DNA of 64,000 nucleotides from Pieris napi (GCF_905475465.1 NC_062247.1:2294001-2358000), one strand, 5' to 3'; shown: positions 26,405 to 38,778, numbered from the stretch's first letter. Notes: a model not told the origin generated them from the sequence alone. Made by a program: numbers and translations.

Positions 26405-27110
26405 TTTTGACAACATTGGTGCGGGAGGGCTTGGATCAACGAACGATTGGTAGAAATTTAAACCAGTCTACGGTTTCTAGAATATACAGAAGGTTTGTGG
26501 AGACAGGTTCTTACAAAAGGAGACGTGGTGCAGGCAGAACTCGAGCAAACACCGGTCGTGATGACCGATTTATTGTTACCACTTAGTTAGTTAACATCAA
26601 AACAGAGTTTAATGAAGTGCGTGGAGTAAACGTTAGTGCACAAAAATAAGAAGAAGGTATCGTTATCGTTTGCCAAAAAAAAAGCTGATTTTACGGCGGT
26701 ATGGCGGGCGGCCATTTGGAATCGTCCGAAAAGTATGCCATGGTGATTTGCGTAAATGTCTGCATGACGATGATTAACTGTGCAAAAATTAGCCTGGTTT
26801 GTACCAGTTGTGGTTGAATTTTTTTTAAATCAACGCATTCCCGTCGTTATGGTGGGCTGTAAGTTACACCGGAGAAGTATGGCGTGACACTGCCGCCTCT
26901 TATTTTTTATGGACTATCGGAAAATACTAGAATTTTTGTGGCACAAATCGTTTGAAAGTCGTAATTAATCCGACAAGTTCGACTAACGCCCACGCGCTTG
27001 GGCCGCCGGTACCAGCACTATGACCATCAAAATTCTTTTTTTCATTACGTAATAAGACCCCTGTAGAACCGCCATACTGGTACAAATGACCAACTATTTT
27101 GTGTCACTAT
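26405..27110 (+). pseudogene. Tc1-like transposase relic
   Basis: Reads LVREGLDQRTIGRNLNQSTV then SRIYRRFVETGSYKRR, GAGRTR and RDDRFIVT before a stop, i.e. the paired helix-turn-helix region and GRPR-like hook of Tc1 transposases. Downstream coding is broken by stops and gaps; the DDE part is barely recognisable. Confidence 0.7.
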
Positions 27111-27409
27111 CTCCCGGCCTATATGTACTTAAGTTAAGCATATTTTGTTTAGTTTAACTGTTTTATGTTTGTTCATACAAATAATGTTTGTTTGAATTTG
27201 TTAATTTTGTCACAGTCCAAATTGTTATAATTATGTATATAATATATGTAGTTCCAATTCTAGTTTATATTATTAATCTTACCCGACAGACGGCCTGTCT
27301 TAACTATGAATATTGAATTGGTATAATTAATAAAAATAAATATTATTCAAAAAGTGTTTATTATTGTTAGTAATCTGTGTTAAACAATATTTGCAGCGCG
27401 CTTTTTTGT

Positions 27410-27723
27410 GTCTAGGACAAAGCGCGAACACAAAAATAATTTAGCTAGACTAAACTACTTGTTACTACCTAGACACGACATTAGAATGAAATATCATAAG
27501 ATCGGTCCATTAAATTTGATAGATACTGGTCGTAGTAAATTTGTATTTAGAAACATTGAATTGTTTTGTCTGCCAAGCGTGAATTTATGTGACTGTGTGA
27601 GGGTAGGCTAAACACTTTAGACTATACTGTCTATGTTATTTTATTCTAATGTCGTGTCTAGGTAGTAACTAAAGTAGTGTTAGTCTAGAAATTTCTTTGT
27701 GTATTCGCTGTTTGTCTTAGACT
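27410..27723. mobile_element. Foldback MITE, ~310 bp
   Basis: Arm 27410-27500 (GACAAAGCGCGAACACAAA to ACCTAGACACGACATTAGAA) returns inverted at 27632-27723 with scattered changes. Confidence 0.75.
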
Positions 27724-27990
27724 CAAAAATTAAATTGTATTAGGCACATAATAGATTAGATAACCAACCTAGATAGTAAAGAATGATCAGAGACAGTTGC
27801 AGAAATTCCCTAAGCTATTATGAGACTTCATACCAGGCATCTTATATATTCTATGTATAGAAGACCTCCTGCAAGAGGTAACTCTGTCTATATGACAGTG
27901 TTATTACAGTCAAATAAATAAGCTCAAATTGAATTTTGACAAATGTGCCACAACGATATTCAGTCGTATAAGATCTTCTCTTCAATCTCT

Positions 27991-28645
27991 GTATCTACTA
28001 GAAATCTACCATCTGCTAGAAATCTACTATCTACTAGAAATCTACCATCTACTAGAAATCTACTATCTACTAGAAATCTACTATCTACTAGAAACCTACT
28101 ATCTACTAGAAATCTACTACTACAAATCTACTATCTAATAGAAACCTACTATCTACTAGAAATATACTATCTACTAGAAATCTACTATCTACTAGAAACC
28201 TACTATCTACTAGAAATCTACTATCTACTAGAAATATACCATCTACTAGAAACCTACTATCTACTAGAAATATACCTACTACTAGAAATATACTATCTAC
28301 TAGAAATATACTATCTACTAGAAATCTACTATCTACTAGAAATATACCATCTACTAGAAACCTACTATCTACTAGAAATATACTATCTACTAGAAATTTA
28401 CTATCTACTAGAAACCTACTATCTACTAGAAATATACTACTAGAAATCTACTATCTAATAGAAACCTACTATCTACTAGAAATATACTATCTACTAGAAA
28501 TCTACTATCTACTAGAAATCTACTATCTACTAGAAACCTACTATCTACTAGAAATCTACTATCTACTAGAAATATACCATCTACTAGAAACCTACTATCT
28601 ACTAGAAATATACTATCTACTAGAAATCTACTATCCACTAGAAAA
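27991..28645. repeat. 18-bp minisatellite, about 36 units
   Basis: The unit is AAATCTACTATCTACTAG with C/A variants. The 18-base period keeps frames open on both strands (plus LEIYYL-type, minus FLVDSR-type hexapeptides), so the long open frames are products of the repeat. Variant order suggests a larger repeating block. Confidence 0.95.
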
Positions 28646-29499
28646 ATTGTATGACCCCTATCGGCGTTGTATCGCTCTCGAAACTATATTGCATAATCAA
28701 ATTCTATAAAAATATGTTTTTTAGCCTACGAACTTTTCATCCCACATCAACAATCTATCTCCACGTATAGAGTTGTGTACCACACACATCGCAATGTTTA
28801 TATTTTTTTGCAACCTGATTATTTACTAGTTTGAGATTCTAAAGCGCCACGTCTATCAAAGTATCAATCAAGCAACTGAGGATCAACATTTATACAAAAC
28901 ATAACGAACAGGTAAGATACTTGTTATCAAGGTTATTTTATAGTAGTATGTATGTAGTAGTAGTATGTTCAAGTTGGACTGGTGACTTGTAATAACAGGA
29001 TTTCCCAACCTTTTTCAAGCACCAGTCTCTCAGTAAAATACATAGCTTTAAGCTTATTGTCAAGTTTATTATTATTATTATTAATTAAATTAAATTAAGT
29101 TAAAGTTAATTAAAGTAAGTTTAAGTTAAAGTAAGTTTATCATAAAGCAATGTATGTATAAGATAAATAAAATTCTCATTCTCATTCTCATAGACTCTCA
29201 ACTATAGGTTACAGTTGAAACTTACGTAGAAGTTCGCGCTAAAACGGGGTAAGGATATAATTTAGAGTTATGACTGAGGGCGACCAATGACTCCTTGCAA
29301 ATTCCATTATGTTGGCTCCGAATGGGCCCTTAAATTCTTGAATTACCTATAGGTATGAAGTTTTAAGATAGGCAAAAGCTTGCTTTAAATTAACATAATG
29401 CATGTCGGCCTTAAAACTCTTATTGTTAAGTCTTTATTGCTGACATCCAGTTACATAATATATATAACCATTTGTTTAAGTTACATAACCTAACTTAAT
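28646..29499. other. No gene recognised
   Basis: AT-rich; near 29165-29190 an AATAAAATTCTCATTCTC tail suggests a retroelement end. Confidence 0.4.
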
Positions 29500-29765
29500 C
29501 TAATACATCAGATGTGTGGATGTTTTGGTGAACAGTGTGTCCTGTGAGACATAGGCCTCTTCCAGCTGCTTCCATTCTTTTCTTATGTTAGCTCTTATAC
29601 AAGTTGTGCCTCCTATTCTCTTTATATAGTCTGCCCATCTCTTGCTCTGTCTTCCTCTTTTCCTATTTCCATCTCATGAATGCCATTCTGTAATATGTTT
29701 GTCAATTTTAACGTGCTATCTCTCGTCATGTGCTCAGTCCAGCGCCATTTCAATTGCCTTATTTT
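29500..29765 (-). mobile_element. RTE-like non-LTR C-terminal fragment
   Basis: The minus strand reads KRGRQSKRWADYIKRIGGT and RKEWKQLEEAYVSQDTLFT, then a stop at 29500. Confidence 0.6.
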
Positions 29766-29794
29766 ATCTATAATGATTACATAAAAAAATAAAT

Positions 29795-30077
29795 CAGTGG
29801 CGCTACAACCTCTTTAGGTCTGGGCCTCAGATTTCTGAATCTGTTTCATGATCATTTTTAAATAATGCAAGTACGTGATCGGCCTCCTGTGCCTGAGACA
29901 CTCCGTCGACTTGTTTGGGTCTAAGGCAAGTCGATTTCTTCACGATGTTTTCCTTCACCGTTCGAGCGAATGTTAAATGCGCACATAGAAAGAAAGTCCA
30001 TTGGTACACAGCCGGGTATCGAACCTACGATCTCAGGGATGAGAGTCGCACGCTGAAGCCACTAAACCAACACTGCT
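29795..30077 (-). mobile_element. SINE-A copy with target duplication
   Basis: Full-length SINE-A. TTACATAAA flanks it at 29777-29785 and 30086-30094. Confidence 0.85.
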
Positions 30078-30143
30078 CTTAACAGTTACATAAACCTCCT
30101 TAATCATTTATAATAAATATATCAAACACAAATAATAATACAG

Positions 30144-30310
30144 AGCAGTGCTGCATAATCTCTCATTCCTAAGCTCGTAGTCTTTCTGTGCGCATCTGAC
30201 GCTCATACAGTGAAGAAAAAGATCGTTACGCACTGGGCATATTGTCTTAAAGTTTAAACCCAAATATCGACGACGTGTGTATAGGCTTGTGGCACGACTG
30301 GATTATTGAT
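30144..30310 (+). mobile_element. SINE-A, degenerate
   Basis: GAGCAGTGCTGCATAATCTC and CTTTCTGTGCGCATCTGACG align loosely with SINE-A. Confidence 0.45.
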
Positions 30311-30519
30311 TATATCGCGAGTATGTCATGTATTGAGTCATGTGCAATGATTTATTTATTTATAAAAGTTTGCCAACGCTTGGTACATTAATACATTGAC
30401 AGAAGAAAAAATAAAATACAGTTTTCAATGTGTCAAACACTTACCGGCAAACATAGCATGCAAGAAGTAATAAAATTAATTAAACAAAACAATAATAAAA
30501 TTTAAACAAACACTAAACG

Positions 30520-30625
30520 AAAATCGCTCTCAAAGTCTATGGATGTCCAGATCCAGCTCGTTTAATAGAATGCTCAATCTGGACATCGGTGAATTTCGGC
30601 CAAAACGCGTTCTCCGGAAAGGAGG
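30520..30625. repeat. Dispersed repeat family V, second copy
   Basis: GCTCAATCTGGACATCGGTG and AAACGCGTTCTCCGG are the complement of the copy at 20345-20455. Confidence 0.55.
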
Positions 30626-31523
30626 GATAAATGGAAGGATGGGATGTCTGGGAGATCTATTGGGTACATGGAATTGAAATTTTGTTAACAAGTGGGGGCT
30701 ATCTAGCTGATTGTTTAGTATCTTAAAGGCCGATCGTTGCGCAATGTTTCTTTGATAACGTTGTTTTGATTCGTTTAATCTGATATTAAAGATAAGTTAT
30801 CATTGCGTACATACCACTTGACGCATGCGACACATGCGATACAAAGTCCCCAAGGGATTTGTGTTCTGCGATATTGCATACTATTCGATTGTGAGGAAGT
30901 TGCATGGATATAGTTAGCACTGCGCCTTCTAAAGTTTTCATGTCATTTTCACACATGTTTTCATAAGTGTTTAATTTTAATTGCCGTTGTTATATGTGTG
31001 ATGTTTGAGTGGTAGATAAATAAATAAATACCAATTTTAAGGGATTACAGCTTAAATTATTAGATTAGAGGTGCTTTGAATGTTATTTTTTGTTATGAAA
31101 GTAATCGCAAATATTTATTGTATATTTATATTTATATTTATCAAGCATTTAATTTAGATAGATAAGACGAAATAAATTTCAAGTTGGAGTTTAATCACCA
31201 TAATAAATAATTATTTATCTATTAGGTACGGGTCGTTTATTTGGTTTACGTAAGTCGGGCTATTATGTAGCTTAGATTAGACGATCTTATGAAAAAAAAA
31301 TAAGAACCAAAGTACGTACTTTGCATGGGTCAAGGGGGTGCGTCTAATTATAGAGAAATATTATATTTATGCAAAGCATTAAGCAATAGATTTTAATCTA
31401 ATAGAATAATTAAAAATAAACTTGAAAATGTATTTATTACAAGCGGACTGTCCAGACTACGTACATAATAATAAGCCTTTATATTCCGAAACTCTCTGAA
31501 CTTTGATCTTTAATATATATTTA
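30626..31523. other. No gene recognised
   Basis: AT-rich; no supported feature. Confidence 0.45.
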
Positions 31524-31860
31524 CTACAGTATATCTCGGAGTTCGATGTGCCTCTTGGCAAAGGCATCCTCTAACCCTTTCCACTGTTCCCTATCCTTTG
31601 CGACACATCTCCAGTTGTAGCCTGCTGTTAATTTGAGTTCGTCCTTCCATCTTTTACGTTGCGCCCTCTTCTTCGTTTTCCGTCTCTGGTGTACCATTTC
31701 TTTAATATTTTGCTCCATTTTTCATGGGAGCTCCGTAGCATCGCCCGTCCATCTCCATTTCATTTGGTCTATCTTAGTGAGAATAACTGTCACACATAGT
31801 CTAGATCTTATGTCTGTGTTTATTTGTTTGTCACATTTTCCTACATATGTTTTAATATTT
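31524..31860 (-). mobile_element. RTE-like non-LTR C-terminal fragment
   Basis: The minus strand reads QMKWRWTGDATELP, then in another phase RKRWKDELKLTAGYNW and WKGLEDAFAKRHIELRDIL-stop, the usual end of RTE/CR1-like ORFs. Confidence 0.65.
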
Positions 31861-32028
31861 AGGTGAAATAGCATAATAGGATAATTTTTTGTAATGGTGA
31901 GAGGATTTGAAAAATCGGTCCGGTAGTTAGAGAGTGTTTTCTTTACATACGTAAAAAAAATAAAAAGTTCCACATTTATTAGTATAGATATATAATATAT
32001 ATAGTACAATGGTGGGTGCATAAAAAAT

Positions 32029-32299
32029 CAGTGGCGCTACAACCTCTTTAGGTATGGGCCTCAGATTACTGAATCTGTTTCATGATCGTTTTTAAATCTA
32101 ATAGGCAAGTAGGTGATCAGCCTCCTGTGCCTGACACACGCCGTCGACTTTTTAGTCGGTTTCCTCACGATGTTTTCCTTCACCGTTCGAGCTAATATTG
32201 AATGTGGACATAGAAAGTCCATTGGTGCACAACCAGGGATCGAACCTACGACCTCAGGTATGAGAGTCGCACGCTGAAGCCACTAAGCCAACACTGCTC
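32029..32299 (-). mobile_element. SINE-A copy with 12-bp target duplication
   Basis: ATGGTGGGTGCA flanks it at 32009-32020 and 32300-32311, a clean insertion footprint. Confidence 0.9.
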
Positions 32300-32430
32300 A
32301 TGGTGGGTGCAAGTAATTCCTTTTCAAACTGTTGCATAAATATATTATTACTCTGGGTTGATCCAAGATTGATTGGTTAGTCCTTGTTTCGTCGTTTATA
32401 ATTGATTATTTAAACGATTCTTGATTCAAG

Positions 32431-32457
32431 ATGAACGGAGACGTACCTGTCAAAAAG
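32431..32457 (+). CDS. Candidate isolated first coding exon (MNGDVPVKK)
   Basis: Context ATTCAAGATGAAC opens nine codons, MNGDVPVKK, ending exactly at AAG/GTAAGG, a near-consensus donor, in phase 0. No partner exon is found downstream on the plus strand, so it may belong to a gene with a very long intron or be chance. It is not assigned to any family. Confidence 0.25.
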
Positions 32458-32939
32458 GTAAGGGATAATATCCCGTACAAAAAAATAAATTATCTTGTGA
32501 TACAAGACCAATTACGTATTTAATACTTGTAAACAGCAATGAAATGGCGTATAATTAAGACAGCACTTTAATAAATTATTAACGAAATTGTTGAAGGACA
32601 ATGTGTTGTTTTAATTTAAGGCGATTACCGCTTACGTGTATTAAAAACAGCTATTGCGCATTACTTTTTGTAGGATGTTTGTGTCGTCTGTGACGTGTCT
32701 TTAAATATTAATAATGTAATTTAATTTGCTTAGTTATTATGTATTAAAATATTTTATAGTGTTTATTCGATTTTTAAAATATATCACACGAACAAGGATA
32801 TATTTGAAGACCACATTAACAGCCTGCGATTACCAAGAAAGTTGGCGTCTGTTCGCGTGCTCTATGACTGACAATAAATTATAGATTTGTGTGCTAGAGG
32901 GGAATCTGAATAACAATTCAACTTTAGTTTTGTATTAGA

Positions 32940-33288
32940 AATTTTTTTATGAATGTATTCATTCATTGCACGTGTACAAGACAAAAACAATATATTAGAA
33001 GCTTCGAACCCGAACATTCATTTTGGATTTTATTGCTATTATGTCGGGGTATTCCAAGTAAGACGTCATTATATTTTACTAACTACGACTTTTTGAAATT
33101 CGAGTTATAGTGTATAAATATGTATTATCGATACTTCGTAGGGAAATAACATGCTGTTCGAGGTACATAGTCTAAATAATTCGAGATACCGCGTATTTAG
33201 GGATTCAGCGGAAGGGAATAGCAACTTTTTTCGACTTACAGAGGATATCGACCTAACGACATTCGAGTTATCGAGATTCCACTGTACT
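32940..33288 (+). repeat. pogo/Tigger-like terminal repeat copy
   Basis: It ends GAGTTATCGAGATTCCACTG followed by TA, like pogo/Tigger ends with TA target sites. It matches 24481-25040 in inverse. Confidence 0.5.
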
Positions 33289-33569
33289 ACTTTTCACTAG
33301 AATTAAAATAATCCACGGTATTACGTAAAATCTTTCTAAACAATGTGATTTGGCAACCATCATGGTTTATTTTTAATTTCTAGTGACTGATATAAAAGAT
33401 TCACAATTTTAAGTAATTTATATATAATTCAAGGCTGACAGATAGAAATCTCTATTTTGTACTATAAAAACATGTTGATTGTAGTTGGAAAACTGTAATG
33501 AAAATACTGATTTCATTTAGATTAGAATATAAAATTAAGATAATTTTATATTCTAATCGAATAATTATA

Positions 33570-33705
33570 CGACTTTATACGCTGCTCACTTGCCTCCGTC
33601 AGTGTTCCAGCCATTTTGGAGCCAACAAGCATCGCAAGAGACGATGGCTAGCGGCCAGATGGGATGTCATTGATCCCTTGGAAGATGGGACGGGCAATAT
33701 AAAAC
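33570..33705 (+). pseudogene. Retroelement ORF fragment (LEPxSIARDDG...RPDGM)
   Basis: The frame reads VPAILEPTSIARDDG, stop, RPDGMSLIPWKMGRAI. I recall this motif downstream of reverse transcriptases in invertebrate elements. Broken by an in-frame stop. Confidence 0.45.
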
Positions 33706-34231
33706 TTAAAGATGAACATTGATTTTATGATAATCATCTTTTCTGGCTTTTAGAAACGTACTTCAGAGTTAAACAAGTAAAGACAGAGGTCCGTCTATCC
33801 GTTTTACCAACTAAACTCATTATCATATCTTCACACACAGTTCTTACAGATTAAAACTGTTGAGTATTTACAGTCAAAATAAAAAAAGCTCTTTCTCTTC
33901 TTGTCATAGTATGTAGTCATCTCTTTGTATATTTTCTATCCGCGATGAACGGCTGGTGAATTCTAGGTATAGTTCTGATATAGGCACCAGCCTCTAACAA
34001 AGATGGTTAACGCCTGCATCATGTATACCCGTAAAATTCAATATTGTGAAGAAGCAAATAAACTTTATTATTATTAATAATTTATAAATACCTTAATGCG
34101 TATACGAACAGCTATCGTAATGGTATATGTATGGAAAACGTAAAAAGCGCTTCCTGGGCGTTTCAAGAACGAAACGGAAGTACGAATGTATGTACAATAG
34201 AATACGTGTAGGAAACATTTTTTTATAGAAA

Positions 34232-34318
34232 CTGGGCAAATGGGCAGGAGGCTTGACTGATGTTAAGTATGCGCCCATGGACACTCAATGAAAGAGAACT
34301 CGCTAAATTATATGGAGA
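34232..34318 (-). mobile_element. Family X 3' end fragment
   Basis: GGGCAGGAGGCTTGACTGAT and GCGCCCATGGACACTCAAT match. Confidence 0.6.
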
Positions 34319-34754
34319 GTTGATACTTTCGAGTTTACTAAAACCATTATCGTAATAAACAAATTCTGAAGAATTGTAAAGTGGAAACCCTGTATTATCT
34401 AGTCGACAAACTTAATTTCGTGTATATAATTTAAAGTTTTCGTATCTGCGCAGTTTATAAACGTGATACACGTGCTCATTTTGTTAAATAGTTATTTTTT
34501 ATCATAAAATTACTATGCAAATGATTAATTACAATACGTCACGGATACGAAATTAATTACAAATATATACAACTATTTAATTTTTCGCGTCACATTCATT
34601 AGAAATCTAGACATAGAATAAATTATGTATATGGTGAAATCTTGTATCATTATTGCTTCATTAATATATTGCATGTGAGACTTTGAGAGGTTGTAGCGAC
34701 CATTTAGCTATGACCACGTAAAATCTAAGTCATTCATTTTAAAGCATACTTCAG

Positions 34755-34910
34755 CCCTGCGATTCTGTAACTCACTTTTCAAACTCACCCCTGCGATTCT
34801 GTAACTCACTTTTCAAATCATAAAATGACTGCTTCACGACTGATTTGAGAGCGACCGCCGATGCGAAATCCGCTGTGTGAGTTCGAAAAGTGAGTTACAG
34901 TATCGCAGGG
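34755..34910. mobile_element. MITE family M, copy 2
   Basis: Ends CCCTGCGATTCTG and CAGTATCGCAGGG with CAG on both sides (34752-34754, 34911-34913). The left terminal 25-30 bases are duplicated in tandem. Confidence 0.85.
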
Positions 34911-34919
34911 CAGTACAAA

Positions 34920-36200
34920 ATTCATGAGGCTAAGCGACTTTAGAAGTTACGCCGAGTTAGGGCGTAGCGACTGTCTCCTAAAAATCCCATGGCCCATGCA
35001 GATATTGCGACCGGAGTCAGCCGCTAAAGACACTAAAAATCTTTCACAAACACTTCTTATCTTTTGTTTACATTCACACAGTACAGCAACTGTGGGGACC
35101 TTTACCTTTTGTTTATTGATATCAGCTAAGTAGGTAGATAAGCGTTTACGTTTCGGAGTTAAATTTATGGGATATTCCAAGCGATATTCTGAGTTATTTA
35201 TTAAATGTACCAGTGAATATGTGTGCAAATGTGTGTAATAAATTAATATAAACTATACACGTGTACGTGTCTTAATCTCGACTATTGCCTGTAACGAATT
35301 CCGGATATATCGACGAAATTAGAGTGGTTTTTCATCGTCGTTATACGCGAAATCCACTGTATTTAGTTAGATACTGGCTGGATATCATATCAAGGATTGC
35401 ATAATTTATAATTTGTTAAAGGTTTAGGTTTTATGTTTCTAGTTTAGTATATGTAGTATTATGTTATTAGTTAAAATTTTGTTTTTATCAGTTTTCTATT
35501 GTATTAGTATTAAGTAAATGACGTGGAATAAGTGATACCTGTATCTGTACATTTCATAATAAATATATTTTATTTATTTAAATAATAGGCCCTGATGACT
35601 ATCGCTGTCACTATATGAAATTAATTACCGACGTTCTAATCAGACCTAATAGAAAAGCTTCTAAGGACACAGAAATGTGTCCTATGCATATAAGTTTCCT
35701 ACCTTTTGTGCATAGAGCTTAATACTTTGGATTTAAGATCTTTCGGTATCCACATATTTTTACTAAATTTAACACATTTGGATAAAATCTGACTTACATT
35801 ACGATCAATTAAATTAAAATAATAATACAGCCGAAGCTAACAATGCTACTAAAAACTTAAATGAATAGTCATAGATTGAATTTATGTAAGTAAATAATTG
35901 TTTTATTTTTTGTGATATTAAGTTGTTTATAAATTAATATTTCATTTTATAAACACTAATGCGGATTAATTAAAACCAGGAACAGTTAAATGTGAACTTT
36001 TAAGTTCAGGTGAAAGCTTAATGTAGCCTTGTGTAAGAGGCAATGAACTCAATAAAATCTTTCATTTATTTAACCTTCATAGTTAAGTTATAAGATAAGA
36101 TTGACATCAAATTGCAAGTTTAAAAAAACTGAGTTAAAGTATCATCGATAAAACAAATCAAATTAGAATAATATTGAATGCATTCAATAATATACTAATT
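34920..36200. other. No gene recognised
   Basis: A 93-codon minus frame at 34947-35228 is unassigned. A region near 35280-35370 ends in CCACTGTA, like a pogo end. AATAAA-type signals near 35562 suggest an old retroelement end. Confidence 0.4.
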
Positions 36201-36210
36201 TGATATATGT

Positions 36211-36560
36211 ATGTATAAGTATGATAATACTCGAAACGGAACAAATCTACGACCAACCAGGCTCCAGAAGATAAACCACTTATACGGAAGTTGTATTCGT
36301 GTTTACAACAAACTCCCAAGCGAAATAATTAGAGAATTATCACTGAATAAATTCAAAACTCTCGTTAAACGTATATCAATCATTAATGCTTTTATAAATT
36401 TGACAATTATTTAAATTATCCTTATCCTTGGGATTGATTTGCTCTAGTTCAAATTTGAATGACTAAAACTTGGCGATTATAAAGAGTAGCGGAGTTTCTT
36501 GCCCGCTCTACGCCCTTGACTTGCGAACTGGTAGTAAATGTTAATTAAGAATCAATATAT
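36211..36560 (+). mobile_element. Jockey-like non-LTR 3' end (family Z)
   Basis: The frame reads TRNGTNLRPTRLQKI, CIRVYNKLPSEI and LNKFKTLVKR, the usual C-terminus of jockey-type ORF2. The 3' UTR CTACGCCCTTGACTTGCGAA recurs at 37909, 40262, 51035 (minus) and 51665. Confidence 0.65.
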
Positions 36561-36825
36561 AAATAAAATATTTATATAAATAAGTAGATATAAATAAACA
36601 ATTTATTTTCGTTCCCCAACCTTCATTTTCAATTCCATGCATTTTTTTTACATTTCGATAAGAACCGAAACGAAAGTTTCATAATCGTCAATCCCTCAAT
36701 ATTAGGGAAAACCTTTTGACAGCTGTCAAAATTAAACGTAATTTTCTTAATTATGACAGTTAACCGTTTTAAATACTTTCATAATTTTCATGCGCTTTAA
36801 TCAGATGAGTTATTACTTTTTTTTT

Positions 36826-37012
36826 AAGGAGGCAAATGGGCAGAAGGATCACCTGATGTGTTGCCGACCATGGACACTCACATTGCCAGAAGGCTCGCCG
36901 TTGCGATGGCGGCCTTTTAAGACTTGGTACGCTCTTGAAAAAGCCTAATTCGGAAATACTTCAGTGGGCAGCTGGTATCACATAGTGGTGGTGCGCGGCA
37001 AATGAGAAACGC
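36826..37012 (-). mobile_element. Family X 3' end copy
   Basis: AATGGGCAGAAGGATCACCTG to CATAGTGGTGGTGCGCGGC. Confidence 0.65.
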
Positions 37013-37164
37013 GTTATGTATTTCTTAACTTGTACAACAAGTTTTGTACAAGTGGTAGTTTTTTTATACAATTTCTGATTATTATTGACGTAAGCATAAA
37101 TCATTTCGTACATACTATTATTTTACGGAGTCGCCCTACTGTTCGATCTGTTTTTTTTTATGTA

Positions 37165-37275
37165 ATAGGAGGCAAACGGGCAGGACGCTCACCTGATGTT
37201 AAAAGATACCGCCGCCCATGGATACTCAAATTGAAAAATGGCTCGCAAGTGCGTTGCCGGCCTTTCAAGATGCTA
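37165..37275 (-). mobile_element. Family X 3' end copy
   Basis: GGCAAACGGGCAGGACGCTC to GTGCGTTGCCGGCCTTTC, a second copy in the same orientation 150 bp on. Confidence 0.7.
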
Positions 37276-37711
37276 TGTATCTATGTATTTATGGATCTCT
37301 GTATTCTCCGACTATTTCCATTAAGAAATGATCTAAAGGAAAACTTCAAGGTTAATAAGCTTATCTTACCTCATCGTGTTTCTAAGAAATACACTGTCAT
37401 GTTTTCCCATACACATAAGGAAAAATATTTTCCAGTGATTTTCTATTTTTGTAACGTATGTTACACGATAATGTAAGATTTAACGGCACCCAAAGGCTTC
37501 AACATTCAATACGATTTGACCCACTTAGAGTTTAAAATACTGGGCGAAACCTAATTTCACCTAGAATTGAATGTGTTGTGTGAAATAATAATTGTTTTAG
37601 GCACATTTGCAACGCATTTTATATGAAGAAGTTTGGTTATAAGTTATATTGATTTTTACCTATATTTAGTTTCCACTGTTTATAAATTTTAGTAAGAAGA
37701 GTAGAACTCTT

Positions 37712-37906
37712 GCAGTGTTGGCCTAGTGGCTTCAGCGTTCGACTTTTATCCCTGAGGTCATCGGTTCGATCCCTAGCTGTGCACTAATGGACTTTCTGTC
37801 AAAGTGCGCATTTAAAATTCACTCGATCGGTGAAGGAAACCATCAATGATCATGAAACAGATACAGAAATCTGAGGCCCAGACCTAACAAAGTTGTAGGG
37901 CCACTG
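37712..37906 (+). mobile_element. SINE-A, internally deleted
   Basis: The head GCAGTGTTGGCCTAGTGGC and the tail GTTGTAGGGCCACTG are present; the middle is shortened. Confidence 0.75.
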
Positions 37907-37908
37907 TT

Positions 37909-38035
37909 TTTTTGAGATCTGGCAGTAAATGTTAAATTAGAAGCATTTCATATATATATTTTTTTGATGTTCATAAGTGTACATTGTGTTACCTATATGA
38001 GTAAATGATTTTGAATTTTAAATTAGTTTTAATAC
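37909..38035 (+). mobile_element. Family Z 3' UTR fragment
   Basis: GATCTGGCAGTAAATGTTAA and GTTCATAAGTGTACATTGTG match family Z. Confidence 0.5.
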
Positions 38036-38442
38036 TTTATTGAGGCAAGTATCCATTTAAAAAAAAAATTAATCCCTGTCCGGTGCCTTACAGTTTCTGG
38101 ATATAGTCCGATAGTGCGTATAAATTTATTTATATATCAGCTAAGTCTGACTATATTATGTTAAATTTATAAATTGAATACAATTTTCTTTTGACTCAAA
38201 ACTAATGTAATTAGTAATAATATTGACGTTGTTTATAATCGTAGTTTATCGCTTGTTTCTCGTGCAGCACAATACGCAAACAATTGCATCACACTGCACA
38301 TCACTCGGTGCAGACAGGGTAAAGGAATTTATGTATGAACAGTAAACATAAAATTTTATGACGCAATAATATTTAAGCCTTTTTTATTCCTTGACACATT
38401 TTTCTATCTATACAAATACACACTTAAAATGTTATATAGAAA

Positions 38443-38778
38443 CTAGCTGACCCGGCTAACGTTGTTTTGCCATGTATATTATTTGTTGGAAACATTTTTT
38501 AGTTCAATAAAACTATCTACAATAATAAAAAATAGGGGTTGATCGTAGAGGGTAGATGAAAACTGAGGGTTGTATGTATTGTTGTATGCTGTATCATAAA
38601 AAAATAAAACTATTTTTTTGGGGTGGACACCTCTAATCACTTAAGGGTTTGAAAGATAGCTCGTAGCCGACTCTCAGACTAACTGAATATGCATAAAAAT
38701 ATTCATAAAAATCGGTCGAGCCGTTTAGGAGGAGTTTGGGAACGAACATTCTGACACGAGAAATTTATATATTAGATA
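38443..38778 (+). repeat. Dispersed repeat family W, longest copy
   Basis: CTAGCTGACCCGGCTAACG to CACGAGAAATTTATATATTAG. Confidence 0.7.

Noticed and set aside
28426..28638. Long open frames of hexapeptide repeats (both strands, 27929-28638)
   Set aside because: They follow from an 18-bp repeat unit that lacks stops in several frames; no start context, splice sites or protein family.
37030..37476. 148-codon plus-strand frame
   Set aside because: It runs through two reverse-oriented family X retrotransposon fragments; antisense product.
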